NCBI GenBank assembly: GCA_037389465.1
Contig: JAZARR010000074.1
Location: forward strand, 3,941,001-4,005,000
Source of the DNA: Baylisascaris procyonis
Taxonomy: Eukaryota > Nematoda > Chromadorea > Rhabditida > Ascarididae
Direction: 5' to 3'
DNA: 64,000 bases
Both the position numbers and the translations under genes were made by a program. The notes under the pieces are model-generated. The model saw nothing but the letters and a program-made list of their open reading frames with translations. It was not told the origin of the DNA and made no database searches. Positions 28,670-41,851 of this stretch are shown piece after piece (the first letter of the stretch is position 1; the number at the start of each line of letters is the position of its first letter).

Positions 28670-28867
28670 ATGGCGTGCATTGCAGAAAAGTATTCGGCGG
28701 ATGTGAAACAAGGCAAGAGAAGCCAAGGACTTCCAAGTAAAGCGGAAAGGGTTTTGGTGGACGTCGAGAAAATCGAAGAAGAATTGATGGATCTCAGACA
28801 GAAGACAAAAATGCCTAAACAGGCTATTGCAATGTTAGCTTTATTGGGAGAAATTCACAAGCTTTGA
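28670..28867 (+). CDS. Unrecognised charged helical ORF or 3' exon, 65 residues
   Basis: Either an ATG-started ORF (28670) or a last exon beginning after ttgcag at about 28686. The predicted peptide is rich in E, K and L (for example VLVDVEKIEEELMDLRQKTK, then MPKQAIAMLALLGEIHKL) and looks alpha-helical, possibly coiled coil. That composition differs from the F/I/N/Y-rich noise frames nearby. No family recognised. It may pair with the small ORF at 27611 or with the exon-like segment ending at 27597 as one small gene. Confidence 0.35.
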   Translation: MACIAEKYSADVKQGKRSQGLPSKAERVLVDVEKIEEELMDLRQKTKMPKQAIAMLALLGEIHKL

Positions 28868-28996
28868 GGTGCGAATTCATTAGTTCACCAGTTGGCCGTT
28901 GGCCATTAGATGGAGGCGAATAAAGCTACTGAATTTAATAATAATCTTCATTCGTATAATAAAGAAAGCACGGAATTTCATGTACAATATATACGG

Positions 28997-28997
<1 letters not shown>

Positions 28998-29067
<70 letters not shown>

Positions 29068-29070
29068 TAT
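28998..29070. repeat. (AT)n microsatellite
   Basis: About 73 bases of alternating A and T with one C (tatacatata). All three forward frames and one reverse frame stay open through it, producing artefactual YIYIYI ORFs. Confidence 0.95.
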
Positions 29071-31866
29071 ATTTCTGGAGGTCGCAAAGAGAACGAAAGA
29101 AAAAGCAAAGAATAAGAAGAAAATTCTTAAAACAAAGGATCATTATAATAAGGTTATGTCTGTCGATCACCGTTATAACCTCTTAATGATTCCTCCAGTC
29201 AATTGTATATGACATATGCTTCACACTCCCCATAGTTTCTCTCTTTTCTTCTGAACATGTGTACACAGAAGAAATGAAAGAATATGAGGAAGTCGTATAT
29301 ATTAAAATAGATTTTTTTAAAGCGCCACTTTCAGTTGACCTGAAGGAATACTAAAGATTGTTGTCAAGTAAGAAAAGAAACGCAACGCAAATGAGGGAGG
29401 AATTCTGTATTTTATGTAAAATGCAGTGAAAATACTCAAACTTTCAGACTTCAATAACAGTCGTTTGTTTTATTTAAATATTTTATTTATTTGTCTTTTA
29501 AATTATTCTTGTAGTTTCTGATGGATAGTTTTCAAAAAAAAAAAAAAACGCAGAAAATTAGAGAAGAAAATCGATTACAGAAAAAGAACAAGACAGTGAA
29601 CGCACAGTTGAGTAACGCAATATTGCTGTGGTTGTGATTCCGATTTGCTCCTTTGTTTCAAATTTTTCTCGGTTTCGGATTCCGATGAGCTTTTTCCGGT
29701 GTAGTTCTAATTGCAGTTTTAATAGAGGAAGCAATCAATACAGTGCTGTGATTTATTTACACGTATGGATAATTCGCTTCCATTGAATAGAATAGTTTAA
29801 AGCTTGACATATGCTTGTCGATGCTCTATCTTGTTTATGGTCGATGGTATATATTAGAGACATGAAAATGGAATGATTTATAGCTTAAATCACCCTTCGC
29901 ATAACAATTACATAAATAAACTATCCTAACATGTATACACCTCACATCAATTTATGGAATACGCGTATGCAAAATGAGCAATATTAACAATATTCGGTAG
30001 CAATGTCTCACCTGGAAACTTTAGGAAAAGAAGGACCCCAAGTAAAAGTGAACCTGAACTATATAATCACATAGAACAATAGAAAGAAAGAGCGATGAAG
30101 GGATGGCCACTTTGATGCAATTGCCAGCGTAGCCCGTTTAAGTATACAACTGAATTGACGCAATTGGCAAGAAAAGCTTTGCTCTGGCTTGAAAGCATCT
30201 AAAGATGAGAATTTTTTTAGCAATGTCCTTTCCGACTTTTTTCTGCCACAATCATACATTAACTTGCACTCAAAAAGCGCTCAGAAACAATGCAAAATTT
30301 CAATTTTTGTACCTGTTCAGCAGTTATCGGGAGGAATTTGAACATAAGCGGATTTGTTGCAGCGGCTATCGAATGACCTGTTCTATCGAAAAACCAAACA
30401 CCTCGCCTGTCCTCTGCCTCTCGATCCAATATATCCTGGAAGAGTTTCTTAAGAAACCCATTAGGAAACTGGCCTTTCCCAAATTCATACAGCCTTTAAA
30501 ATTATTTAAGCGGCAATATAATTTATCCTTGACTTGTTTTTATGCGGATGCATAATCTATATTTCCATTTCGCGAGGTGGTAAAATACTCGAAAAAGTTC
30601 GACTTTAGATTACCCATAAACTAAGAATTCAGCGAATATCTAGTGATGATGGTTAGATATTGGACACTATTGATCATAAATCCACTGCTGAAAATGAGCT
30701 AAATTTCCGCATTTTGCTTCATATCGTTCACATTGTCTACAAAAAGGAAAATGAAACGAAATATTTCAGTCGAGATCGATAAGGCTTTATTCTTCAGTAA
30801 GAAAGTTCTATTCGCTAACATGTTTTTCATACATCACAAATTTTGTGGCTTGCCGATTTCAGAATATACGAATAGTTGTTATATATCAATAGTATAGACA
30901 AATGATACATTCGCTGAAAAGCATCAGAAAAAAAAAAGGGAAATTAACGACCTGAAGAGAAAGCGTATCTTTGACGAATAAAGTCGACGAGTCAACCCAT
31001 AGAACCGCTTCACCTGTGCGAAGAACATCGGCGATAATCAAAGGTTTCCACCTGTTAAGGATCCCGTTACACAAATATTTCAATATTTCATTAGCGTTCA
31101 TCTAGCGTTAGCCAAGTAAACTTCCACGTTTAGTTAGCCTCTTTCAAATATTAAGCTTACGTGCCGCATCCTTTCAGCCTGTAGTTTTTGGTGGCTGCAA
31201 GTTATTGCCATTTGAAGTGGACTGAGATAAATATCGAACGAATTTGAAACAATGAAAATCGAAAAAAAAGTTTTTTGCAGCGTTCAACTTGCCCGCGTAA
31301 CGGCAATGCATCTATTATCAATAAGAGCCTTTCTCGCGCCCATCTTCGCGATTTCCGATGTATCACTTAACATTATTTGAAGAAAAACGCTAGAATTTTT
31401 CCCAACCTGTATTCTGAAAGTTTGCTGACATAAGAAGGGAATTCAGAGAATTTGAAAGTACGTATTTCGGCAATGGGACATAATTGTAAGTAGTCCCTGA
31501 GCACAGCATATGAGACGTCTCCCAAACTGTAGCTTATTAAACGAAGATCCTTCTTCATTTGTAATTCTTCGAACTCTTGAATGTTGTCGCATAGTCGGCT
31601 GCAATTCAATTTATGTCGTCAAAATTGAATGCCCTTCATCAGAATTTCATATATCATCTGGTTCGAATTTGAACTTTACTTCACTCTTGTATCGTATCGA
31701 CTAGAAATTTATCATTACTTAACTGTGCTTATGACAGCACGATTTCCGTTTTATGTGTGGTCATTAATCTTAGTTTGTTTTTTTACTAGTATATTTTTGC
31801 TTTACATAGCAAAAACTTCTTGGGCTTCGAACTGCACGAACAATATGACCGAAAGTTTTCAAACGC

Positions 31867-31868
<2 letters not shown>

Positions 31869-31931
<63 letters not shown>
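31869..31931. repeat. (AT)n microsatellite in block A
   Basis: About 63 bases. The matching tract in block B (54979-55024) is shorter, one of the few clear differences between the blocks. Confidence 0.95.
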
Positions 31932-31933
<2 letters not shown>

Positions 31934-32365
31934 GTCTTTTTCCAAGTTTATTTTGAATAATGTTACCCTTTCGGATGAAATATTTGAGGAATGAATGCTT
32001 TAAGTGGATCTATTCCTCACACACGAACTCCACAATTACAAACATTGCAATCGACTTAGTAAGATCAACTATACGTTATACAATAGAAGCAATTTGCACC
32101 TTTAAATGAAAACAAAAAGAGACCCGTGCTCGCAAATAATATCCATATAGTGTTGATTTTTTGCTCTTTCTTTATTTCCCACTAGAAACTGGTTTCGTCA
32201 AATGCTTTCTCTCTCATGATACGCAAACAGAATTACTTTTTCCATTGTACTCTTTCACAGAAACTTTGCACACCTCAACAGCATTACGTGCAAATAGGTA
32301 CTCTTTAATAAAATCGAGGGCATATGTCTATGAAACTAGTTGAGGGTTAACCCAAAAATTCATTC

Positions 32366-32471
<106 letters not shown>

Positions 32472-34722
32472 TTAACGCGCCGCGTCATAAAGTTGGCATT
32501 CATGTAGTACCTTCGAGAGGCAAATGGGTTTCTACAGCGTTACTGTCTAACTGCTCTCGAATATGGCTGGATTAAAAGAAGACACATGCCATAACAGTAG
32601 TTTCCCATCATAAGCCAATGATAAAGTCTTTGGAGGGACTGCATCTAGCCACGGAGCCAAAAGAATCCATCAATAGGGTTCTGCCGTTTATATGCAACTA
32701 TCGTAAGGCTGTCTTTGTAGTGCTGTCCGCTATCCATCCCTAATGCTAATCATAATCAAAGCAGACACGGACTTGTGCCTTTCATCAGTCTCACCGAGTG
32801 CCAAAAAGCTCAATGGATCTTACTGGTTGCCACCGTTTAGAATCTAACCTGTTGAATTTGATTAGTAGCATCTCTTAATCACAATATAAAATTACTGCAC
32901 CAACGAATCTTGCACCTAAATATCAACAACATACACGGCCTCTTTATGATGATTCATAGACCAGGCAGTGACGATTTCGATGTCGTTGAGAAAAACATTT
33001 TCGGAATCCTCGTCGGCAGTGATTAAATTATTTAATCCCAGCTTGGTTAGGATGCTTTCGAAGGGAAATGCTTCGGTGTTGAGCAGTTGCCATCGATCAT
33101 CTATTGCACTGTTGCCAGACTTATTATTCAGAAGATTCCACGATACACGATTGCTGAGATTATTATCGAGAAGATTCCAGGATGCAAAGTTGTTGGGGTC
33201 ATTATTCGGAAGGTTCCAGGATATACTGTTATTGTTCGGAAAATCCTGGCTTTTAATTGGCATTTTGAAGCTTAATGCTTTCACCGGCAAAGTATCATCA
33301 ACTTCACGAATTGCATCAATAACACGACCACGATAATGGGGAGAAGTAAAGATTGCGATACAGCAGCCAAGAATAAGAATCGCAGTGAGGCGTTTAAAGA
33401 GAATTGTATAAGTAGTATATGTCGAAGAATCCCTTACATAATGAGCCATCATTTCAATAGCCCAGTGGGCTTTTATAGAGGCGGAGAGGGGGCAGCCTGA
33501 AATCCAATCTTTTGTTATAATCATATATAATTGTTGTGCTTCTCGTATTTCTGTACGCTCAATAACCAAGAAACGACCCATTACGAGCGTGGCTAAATGA
33601 AAACGCTGAGTGATTTAAGTGAATAATAGAAAACGCTAAGTGGATGCAGTTATGTGGAATGAAACGGTTTTTCTAGTGGTTCACCAGTAGAAATTTCAAC
33701 ACATCCCTATTATATAGCCCCTCCATTTCTTAAATAATAAATCCATCAAGAAACTTTGAGAACGTATAAGTAGGGGATGTTTTCAGGGTCACAACACTCC
33801 CCGCCCCCTCTCTTTGTCTTGTTCAGAAATTATTCATAAAAAGCTTACTTTCTGAAGGGGCTGTTTCACTGACGCAATCGTTGTAACGTTTAAGCTCAAA
33901 AATCAATAGCGTACATGTTAGAACAATATAGGAATTACAGTGTTTTCTCGAACTTGTGCTCCCAATATATGAACCAAAAGAAATTGATCAGATTGTTCTC
34001 AACACAAGTGAATAGATCTGCAAAAATTTAAAGCAAAACGTATTCGTTCAAGCACGTTTAACTAGTGAGAGATCACCCAAGAGTAGGGAACACAGAAAAA
34101 AATTGAACATGCAAGTCCCGCGTAGACCTCTCCAAAACGATTCTCCGGCCATTCTTTTTTAAAAATCAATTTCAAAATGCGATATACAAGTGCAAAGGAA
34201 AACACTTTATAGTGTAAAAGTATGCAAGTCAAAGATTGAAGTTCTACCACGAAATCAAAGTAAAAATGAATTCAACCTGTTGAATAAAATTAAAGGGATC
34301 AAAGAAGAGCAAAACAACAGAGAAGGGTTCTTATGAAACTCGGGAGAGTAAACCATTAACTTAACATGTTCGATCAAATACGCATTAATGAATGATATCA
34401 ATAGTTCAAAAATGTTTTAACAAAATAAAAGGTAAAATTTTATTACCACTAAATATTATCTAAAATTCTCAATGATTTTATTATGATTACTAAATCACAC
34501 GAGTGTTTTCTTTCTTAATTTTCCGATATTCTTTAATATTTTTTGACGCATTAGCAAAAATAAAGATCACTTCGATCACCACTTTATTGCATTCAATTAC
34601 CTTATTTTTATGTGAATTTCTCATCTGTGCTTATCTGTGCACATGAAACTGACTCTTTCGCATTGTCACTAATGGAATGAAAACATACAAATTAAGCATT
34701 AAAAGAAACCGTGTTACCTATG

Positions 34723-34753
34723 ATGCGATTCTAAAAATATGAAGCCACCCAAA
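34723..34753 (+). repeat. 31-bp sequence shared with 63398-63428
   Basis: A 31-base string starting atgcgattctaaaaatatg is identical at 34723 and 63398, both in plus orientation. It begins exactly at the right edge of duplicated block A. The flanks differ on the downstream side. Confidence 0.9.
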
Positions 34754-34765
34754 TTGCAATGCGAA

Positions 34766-34939
34766 CTATTGCCAGCTATAAAAGCAAAGCTCATTTCCAT
34801 GTGATGGTTGAATAATCAAAACAGTTTCTATATCAGCGAAGCCATAAGGATGAAGTGAAGCAAAAATTGCTTGCAAGTGATCATTTAAAAATGCCCAAAA
34901 CTTTTTAACACAGGCATCATCGTAATAATTTCTTGACAT
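34766..34939 (-). CDS. Unrecognised ORF next to the block A edge
   Basis: A minus-strand frame from ATG at 34939 (open further upstream to about 34954) to TAG at 34766. The peptide includes YDDACVKKFWAFLNDHLQAI and PYGFADIETVLIIQPSHGNE, which look more like protein than noise. It has no counterpart beside block B. An ATTGCAAG before it could be an acceptor, making it a last exon. No family recognised. Confidence 0.25.
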   Translation of the reverse strand: MSRNYYDDACVKKFWAFLNDHLQAIFASLHPYGFADIETVLIIQPSHGNELCFYSWQ

Positions 34940-36405
34940 AACGCCAACTAGCAAATAAGGTCTGCTTGCAATTGGAAAGGTGCTTTAAATATTCATCCTT
35001 CATCTTACATCGTTTTGAGGTGACTGGCCAAGCATGCAAGTAATTTTTTGGAGATCCAGTGAGGCATTTCAATACAGCCTAGACAGATCGCAATACCTTG
35101 TAAACATTTTTTTGAATGAAAAATTGATTTTTTTTTAATCGAAAAGAAATTAATCACCCATCAGAAAAAAAAGAACAGAAAATAATAGTGATTCAAAAGT
35201 TGTCGGTGTAAATTTTCCTTACACACCACTATATATCATCAACGACTAGAACTCATATTAAACACATATCACTTTTTGAAAGAAAAAGTCGAAAGTTTTG
35301 CTTTGATTTATTCAAAAAAATAGCCACCATTTTTGAGTATAAAGGACGTCGATGGAATTTCTATAAAACCTTTTACGATGTTTACATTTTACCCTTTGTT
35401 GATTTATGGGGTGATAAAGCCATCTACGAAAGGAATGAAAACTTTAGTTACATTTCATCGCAGTCACATGCACCTAACTATAATTTTCCCAGAATTCGCT
35501 TTGATTCTAGGCTCTTATCAGGTCTAAATAAATACGCCATATAAGTCGAAAGATGTTCCACTTTACGTTTAGAATATCGTCAAATATGTGTTAAGAATGC
35601 TTCAACGGCTTCAAACTTTTCATGCTTAAAGTTTTTGGTGCATCAGTTAGTGAAAAGTGCCACAGGTGAGTGTGGGTGCAATCAACGTGTGCACAACACG
35701 CTTCACTAATTGAAAGGTTATTGAATTACTACTCAAAGACCGTACGCTTATAAATGCTTTATTCCTCTATTCGTGGGAGAGTTCGAGTGTGTGCTGAGTG
35801 TAGTACGGTTGTGATATTCGTTGCATATACGGACGGAATGGACGCAACATCCGATTGTCATCTCTCCTTCAAATATCCATCGATATGCAAGACCCATTGA
35901 AATCACAAGGCAAATATTAAGCGATATAAAATGATGTAAATGATAATATAAGACCATATAAAGGTATTCTGTATGATAGAGTTAAGGAGTTGTACGCTTC
36001 GATGCATCACATGGTACTCATCTGATCTTCTACACACTAAATAGCTGTTAAATCTTATATAATAAAATCAGTAGAGAGAACTTCAATGTAAATTTTGAAG
36101 ATTACAGATGCATTCACATGTGATCAGCTTTGAATGAATTTTGAAAAATGTGACAATTAATTGCAATATTTTCGGACATTTTGCATATCGGAGCAGTTTT
36201 TGTATATTACTTTATTATGCTCTGAGAACTTAATTCATAAGGAAGTAACTTTCAGAAACATTGTTGTTATCAGGTGCTGTTGATAGGGTCTCTATTCTGC
36301 CGCATGCGCTAGAGATTTCGTTTTTTTTCTGTTCATATTCGATTAGTCTTGGAAAAAATTCGAATTTTCTACGTTCTTTACGATATCAATGGATGATGTT
36401 GGGGA

Positions 36406-36746
36406 ATGATTGTTGGCTCATATCGATGGCCAGCAATACAGTACGGCATAAAAGAGACTGACGAAAGCCGAGTTACACAACTATCGTTGAGGAATACAAT
36501 AGCGCCATCACAGGTAGAAATGTCGACATAACCATACTCAATTTAACTGGAACTGTCACGTACAGAGGAAACGAGGTTGTAGTTGAGACTGAAGCAATTT
36601 TAAGTGGGATTGGCTTCAGGCGGAGAAACACCTCGGTTGGATGCTTACAATTTCGAAATGTTTGTTCTCATGCACACCTGCTCAGGAATTTGGATTCCTC
36701 TAAGGGTTCAATTATTTATCCTAATACGAAATCTATCCCGTTATAA
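36406..36746 (+). other. Two overlapping protein-like open frames, unrecognised
   Basis: Frame 1 runs from ATG 36406 to TAA 36529-36531 (41 codons, containing YGIKETDESRVTQLSLRN). Its sequence tacag before TAC at 36442 and cag|gtagaa at about 36515 resemble splice borders. Frame 2 is open without an ATG from 36462 to TAA 36744-36746 and contains NVDITILNLTGTVTYRGNEV then VVETEAILSG, an alternating pattern suggesting beta strands. Both look better than local noise, so one may be a real exon. The two cannot both be translated over their overlap in one mRNA. No family identified. Confidence 0.25.
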
Positions 36747-39700
36747 AAATGATGTGAATGACCACGCTAAGATAGTGACGACTGCTTAATGAAGCATACT
36801 CATGGAGAGCGAGTGTCATCGAGGATACGATCTATGTTCTCAAATCCTATCGTGTTTTCACTTCGCTTGCTGCTCTATCCTGTCCGCCTATCTTTATGTT
36901 TTCCCACGTTTCATACCAATCATCTCACGTCTTATTGTAGTGTATCGTAATGCATCTTATCATGTGCGTTAGTCAGTAAGCGAATGAAACGATTTGATCA
37001 ACAAAGTCATATAATGTGAAATTTCAAGGAATTTTATGGAAAATGCCCATAGAAGTGGTCCTTCTTTTCGAGAGAAGTAACACTTTTCTCGATTGTTGCA
37101 GTAGTGGTCGACCAACTTTGCAATTAGTAAACATACAGATATTTTTTAATGTGTCGCAGTTACAGCCTCGGTTTCAAATGACGACGCTCTTTTTTTCGTT
37201 TTATCACGCGCAGTGGAGTTATCAATTGCGCGGCGTTTTATGACCTATGACCTGAGAACAAGCCCGCGATTATCGATTAAATGCTTGGCAAGCAAGAAGA
37301 GCAGCATGGTCGCCTCTGGCATGTTTCCATGCGTTTTGAGTCGCGCGGCGGTCCGCTGCGTTTGTTTTTTTTTTTAAGATTTACGTCTTTACAAGTAAGA
37401 AGCTACGTTGTATTAGGTTGATTTTTATCGATTTTCTTGGGATTCATTATATCCGAAGCAATACAGTTTTTGTTTGTGTTGTATTCTCAAGTAGGGATTA
37501 GGAAGAAAACAGTTGTAAACTGCCACTTCGTTGATGGTGAATTTTAGCTTGCAATGTGGGAGCGTGAGTTTTATACTGAAGCAAAGAGGCTTTTAATTAT
37601 TATTTTTTCGATATTTCATTCAACCAACAATGTTAAAAAATTTTTTGAAAGAATGTTACGGTCATCTCAAGTGATTGAATCATATGGTGATGAAATCTCC
37701 TCGTTGACTGGACTGTTATGAAAGATGAAATGATTGTTATGAAATTGTTCGAAGATGAAACTAATCTTATAATGTCTTTATGAACCGTCTATATTTTTGT
37801 CTTTGTCGGCGCTCGCTTCCTTTACCTTTCCTGCCGGGAAACTTTTGTCTGAGGTGAACTGCACCTCTAGAAAACAATGCCATTTATTTTTATTTACTTG
37901 TTGTCTTTTATTGGCTCCATGATTATGTATCATTCACTTTATTGAAATCGACGGAGTGTAGTTCGCGAATGTAGGTTATGTGAACGATTGATCTATGCTC
38001 ATGTTTCGTTCAGTTTGCTCACTGTTACTTTAATACGTCGATATCTGTCTGTCTTTGCCATGGGATGAAGGCAGATATAGGACGAGAAGAGAGCAAGCAG
38101 CAACAGAAACCTAAATATTTGAAGACCAGGATGACGTAATGATTGAAGAGTGCTTTCAATGCTGCGTCTTGATCTGCCATCCGAGTATGTAGAAAGTACG
38201 ATGATGTGTAATTATGGAAGGTCGTCTACTCACTCTGAGATATCGTTGACCAGAAATGTGAACAACAGCATGAAACGTTATGTCGACCCAGACCTGCAGG
38301 TGAGATACGCAGACGGAGGAGCAAGGGCTTGCCGACGAATATGGACTAACGCCCAGAGTTTCGAAGAAGGAATCGGCGAAGAAGAATCTGTGTATGATTA
38401 GTGACGGGAAATGCAGTGGATGCTAGTTGAACCGAACCGTAGAAGAATTGGTCGCGGCAATGACCGGTGGTCACGAAGACAGTTAGGATGGCCTGGGACC
38501 AGTTAGCATGAATCGAGGCAGTGGTAACAACCGAGCAGTGACCGGCGTTGAAGACGACCACATCAACTGTGACGCAAGATGAGTCGCTTAAAACTTTTCT
38601 TAGCAACTTTGGGGCGCGAACGTAATATCACTTAATCTTCATGGCTCCCCATTTCTTCTTAGGAAGCAAAGGATTCCACAAAAGAGGTCTTCTTTTGCTG
38701 AATTGTATTTGCTCACCCAAAGTAGAATCCATTTTCTTTCCGCCATACTCCCAAATCTTTCTGAAAAATTAGCAGTCTTACGGCGTTCATGGAGTTTATC
38801 GGGTGCATTTACATAAATCACACAAATCGGCATATGGATGGGGCAATTGACAAGATTGGTGGCGTTTGATTTTTCTCTTCTACACTAGATAATGGCAAGT
38901 TTTCTTGATCCTATGGTGGGTATTTTCACATGGTTTTTTTGTGCGAAACTTTTTTTTTCGCTTCAAAAAAAGTTTGTATAATTTTCTAGAAATTTGAAAA
39001 GATTTACCACTAATTCACCGACCACGAAAAGGAAGCCAATTCTATCAACTGCCATATGCGTAAGCCGATATTCGTGATTAATGTAAATCAGTTGAACTCT
39101 ATGATTTCTGTAAGACTGCATTGTTGGTCTTGGCAGATTAGTAAATGAAAATGCTGAGTGTGAAAATTAGCTGAATTCAGCTACATTTGAGCACGTCAGA
39201 TCGCTCTTCCCAAGAATAGACATTCTTGCTTTGCTTAGGTGAATTTGAATTACTGTGGATCCATTCATCTTTTACGTATACCCCACCCTGTTATGGCACC
39301 GTTCAAGCTCAGAGGCGTGCCAATCGTGCAAAGAAGGGCACCTTTCAACACTCATTTATTAATAGAGATGCACGTATTGTAATACGTTCAGCCACATTTT
39401 GCGCTACTTCGATGGCTTGAATTCGTTGAGATAATGAACTTGCATTGTGATGTGACCAAAAGTGTGCAGTAGGAATTATATATGAATCAAAAATACCTGC
39501 AGTGGATGGTTGCATGTGACATTAAATAAAGTTGTGACATGATTCTTTAGGTTTTTCGTTGCTCCAGCTGAGCCGTCGAATATCTCATTGAAGAAAAACG
39601 AGCAAATTTCTGTAAGAAGTATTATTTCACGAAATCCTTCGCTATCATTTTTCAAAAAAAAACTAGTGGAATTAAACTTGGCAAAGATAGGTTTCATTGT

Positions 39701-40252
39701 TTTTCTGTAGATAGCGCCGCTATAGTCGGAGCGTAAAAAAAGCGGAGGACCTCCTGAAAAGGAAGTTCGTTCTTACGCAGCCCCCTGACCGATAAATTTG
39801 TGGCGCAATAACATTCGTATTGTGGGCCAGGATATTTCTGGCTTGAAATTGTAATATTTCAATCCTAAAATAGACTTGAAAAATCACAGTGCGAACAGTT
39901 ACGAAGTTGAATCTCATACTGTTCCGCTTATAATTTGTTGACTAATAATTCAATTAATAGAAATAGAAATATTCATTTTACTTTGCATAGTATGGCGCAA
40001 AATTTCTTCAGTGAACCAATGGGTGGGGGATTTATGTGCGCCTTATTTTCTTTTTTCTGCTCTGTGTACGTTGCTGGAGAGTTGTACACAGGTGCAGCTG
40101 TAAGTTTATTTCTTCACACCCTATAGCTGTGATGAGGCAGCCTTCCTAATTGATTTATTTTTTTGCCTATACATATTCTGCGTGATAATTTTTGGCAGTC
40201 GATAAATTGCTCTGATTGAGCTTCTCTACGGTGTCCTCAAAGCCGCTGAAAA

Positions 40253-40510
40253 GGAGTCATTGGGCGAAGATGCCAGCTCCTTAGCGGTGACCTGTGGAGA
40301 TTCAAATTCACCGTTGAAGGAGACATTGGCCGCGACGCCAACTCTTCAACTCTTCAACGGTTGCCTATAATGACTCCATTATGCTGTTGAAGACGAGTCA
40401 TTAAGGCCACGCCATCACTCTACCGAGGGTCAGTGACCCGGTTGAGATGTTGAAAGGGAGTCATTGGGCGGTAATGCCAGCTCCTTAATGATGGCCACTA
40501 AATTGTGCTC
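40253..40510 (+). repeat. Degenerate 30-40 bp repeats
   Basis: The string ggagtcattgggcg followed by atgccagctcctta occurs at 40253-40283 and about 40457-40487. Related pieces (gagacattggccgcgacgcc, gagtcattaaggccacgcc) lie between them. The segment is GC-richer than its flanks and looks like a decayed tandem array. Confidence 0.7.
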
Positions 40511-41851
40511 CACAGGTGTCCTCCTGAGGACTATTCTATATTGAGGAGGTATGAAGACTTACAGCTGCACACTTCAACATTTGATTCGTCATTCAATTGT
40601 GTGAAAAAAAAGAAAATACGGCGCAGAGAAGGGGTTTGAAATCGCAGATGGTGCTGAATTATTGCAATGTGAGGTCATTAAGTGATTTCCATAGTCATTC
40701 TGGATCATTCACGGAACAGATGGGTGTATGAATTATGAATGCAAATAAAATCTCGACACAAAATATTGATGAGTAGGTAGAAGGGGTGAGTACGTTGTTA
40801 GTAATCACCCTGGAGCTTCGAATTTGTAGCTGTTCGTATTATGATTTTTTAGACTAAGTAGGGGCTGAAAAGTTGCTATTTCAAGCCCAAAATATTCTCA
40901 CACATAATATGAATGTTATTGCGCCATAAACTTATCGGGCACGAGGTCGCCTCAATGAAATATTCGATGCTTAGCTGGAATAAATTAGAACTGAATATAT
41001 GCATTAAAGATCTGTTTGACATGCCAACAGCCACCACTGCAGAGTGTTTTCGTTTCATGTTTCATTCTTATTGTTCATTTTCCCTGCATCACAATGCACA
41101 CTTCATTTGTCTCTTCCATTCCATGCCATCGTGGTTGTGCAAATTGTGGCGGACATACTGCAAAACGTGCATCCTATTACTTAATGAGTCTTGAAGAGTT
41201 TCTTCGCTTTGCACGATTGGTGGGTTCCTCTGTGCTTCAGTGGTGTCATCATGGTGAAGTGTATGTGAGAGGTGTATGCGCAGTAGTTCATATTCATCTA
41301 AGTATTGCAAGAATGCCATTGTCCTCCAGTAAGAGCGATTTAGTGCGCTATGTAGTTGGATTTAGTGTAATTTTCACGTTCATCATTCTCGTTACATTGT
41401 GCCAAACCTTTTTTGGGGTCTTTGAGGGAAATGGCGGTGAGGAATTTGTTTCTACTTTGAATCGTTTAACTGTCCTAGTGATGAAGGGGGTTGAAATTTC
41501 AGGATTCTTATTTTATTTCGACTGCTTGAAATTTTTGTTCACTGAGCGATAAAAAAATAAGAACCTTTTCAAGTTTGAAAACCTTTCGATGTTTTTATGA
41601 GGAAGAAACAATTTGAAGTTTTGATTTTTGCTTTGTGAGGAAAACTTATTGGTTTAATTCTAACGTAGCTTTTCAATCGTACAAAACCTCCGAGTTCAAG
41701 CACTACAGTGTACGAAATTTTTGGGCATGGCGTCATGGTTTGCAGCTTAGTTGGTTATGGTGCGAAATTGCGCTTTTATCGCTAATCGTGCTCTGTTTTT
41801 CCAGTGATGTGTCGATTGCTTCTTGTTCGCCGCAGCTTATGACGATGAGTA

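Larger units (their letters stand above)
26575..29710. other. UXS 3' flank and gene-poor region
   Basis: The UXS 3' UTR should start here. I did not see a clear AATAAA in the first several hundred bases. The stretch holds two small unrecognised ORFs (27611-27748 and 28670-28867, listed separately), an (AT)n tract at 28998-29070 and otherwise AT-rich sequence. A segment ending at 27597 reads NLLSKLDNTIETLAHILQSM then RS and stop after an acceptor (ctcag at about 27513), so a small gene with several short exons is possible. Confidence 0.4.
34725..41851. other. Unique region with scattered open frames, no assignable gene
   Basis: Mostly AT-rich. Contents of note: a minus-strand frame at 34766-34957, two overlapping open frames near 36.4-36.75 kb (listed separately), a CpG-rich patch at about 37230-37370 followed by a donor-like site (acaa|gtaaga near 37395) that could be a promoter with an untranslated exon, short 33-bp repeats at 40253-40490, and a 153-codon ATG frame at 41094-41552. 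That frame has one hydrophobic stretch (GFSVIFTFIILVTLCQTFF) but no family motif and no splice signals that convince me. Confidence 0.4.

Noticed and set aside
32968..33336. Plus-strand 122-codon ORF, also at 56021-56389
   Set aside because: It is the antisense shadow of exon 1 of the DUF1647-type gene.
33470..33477. TATA box (TATAAAAG on the minus strand) for DUF1647-type gene A
   Set aside because: It lies inside the long open frame, only about 18 bases before M44, and block B has a changed base there (CATAAAAG). Probably coincidence.
41094..41552. 153-codon ORF with a hydrophobic segment as a gene
   Set aside because: No family motif, no supporting splice or promoter context, and an overlapping minus-strand frame. 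Length alone is not enough.
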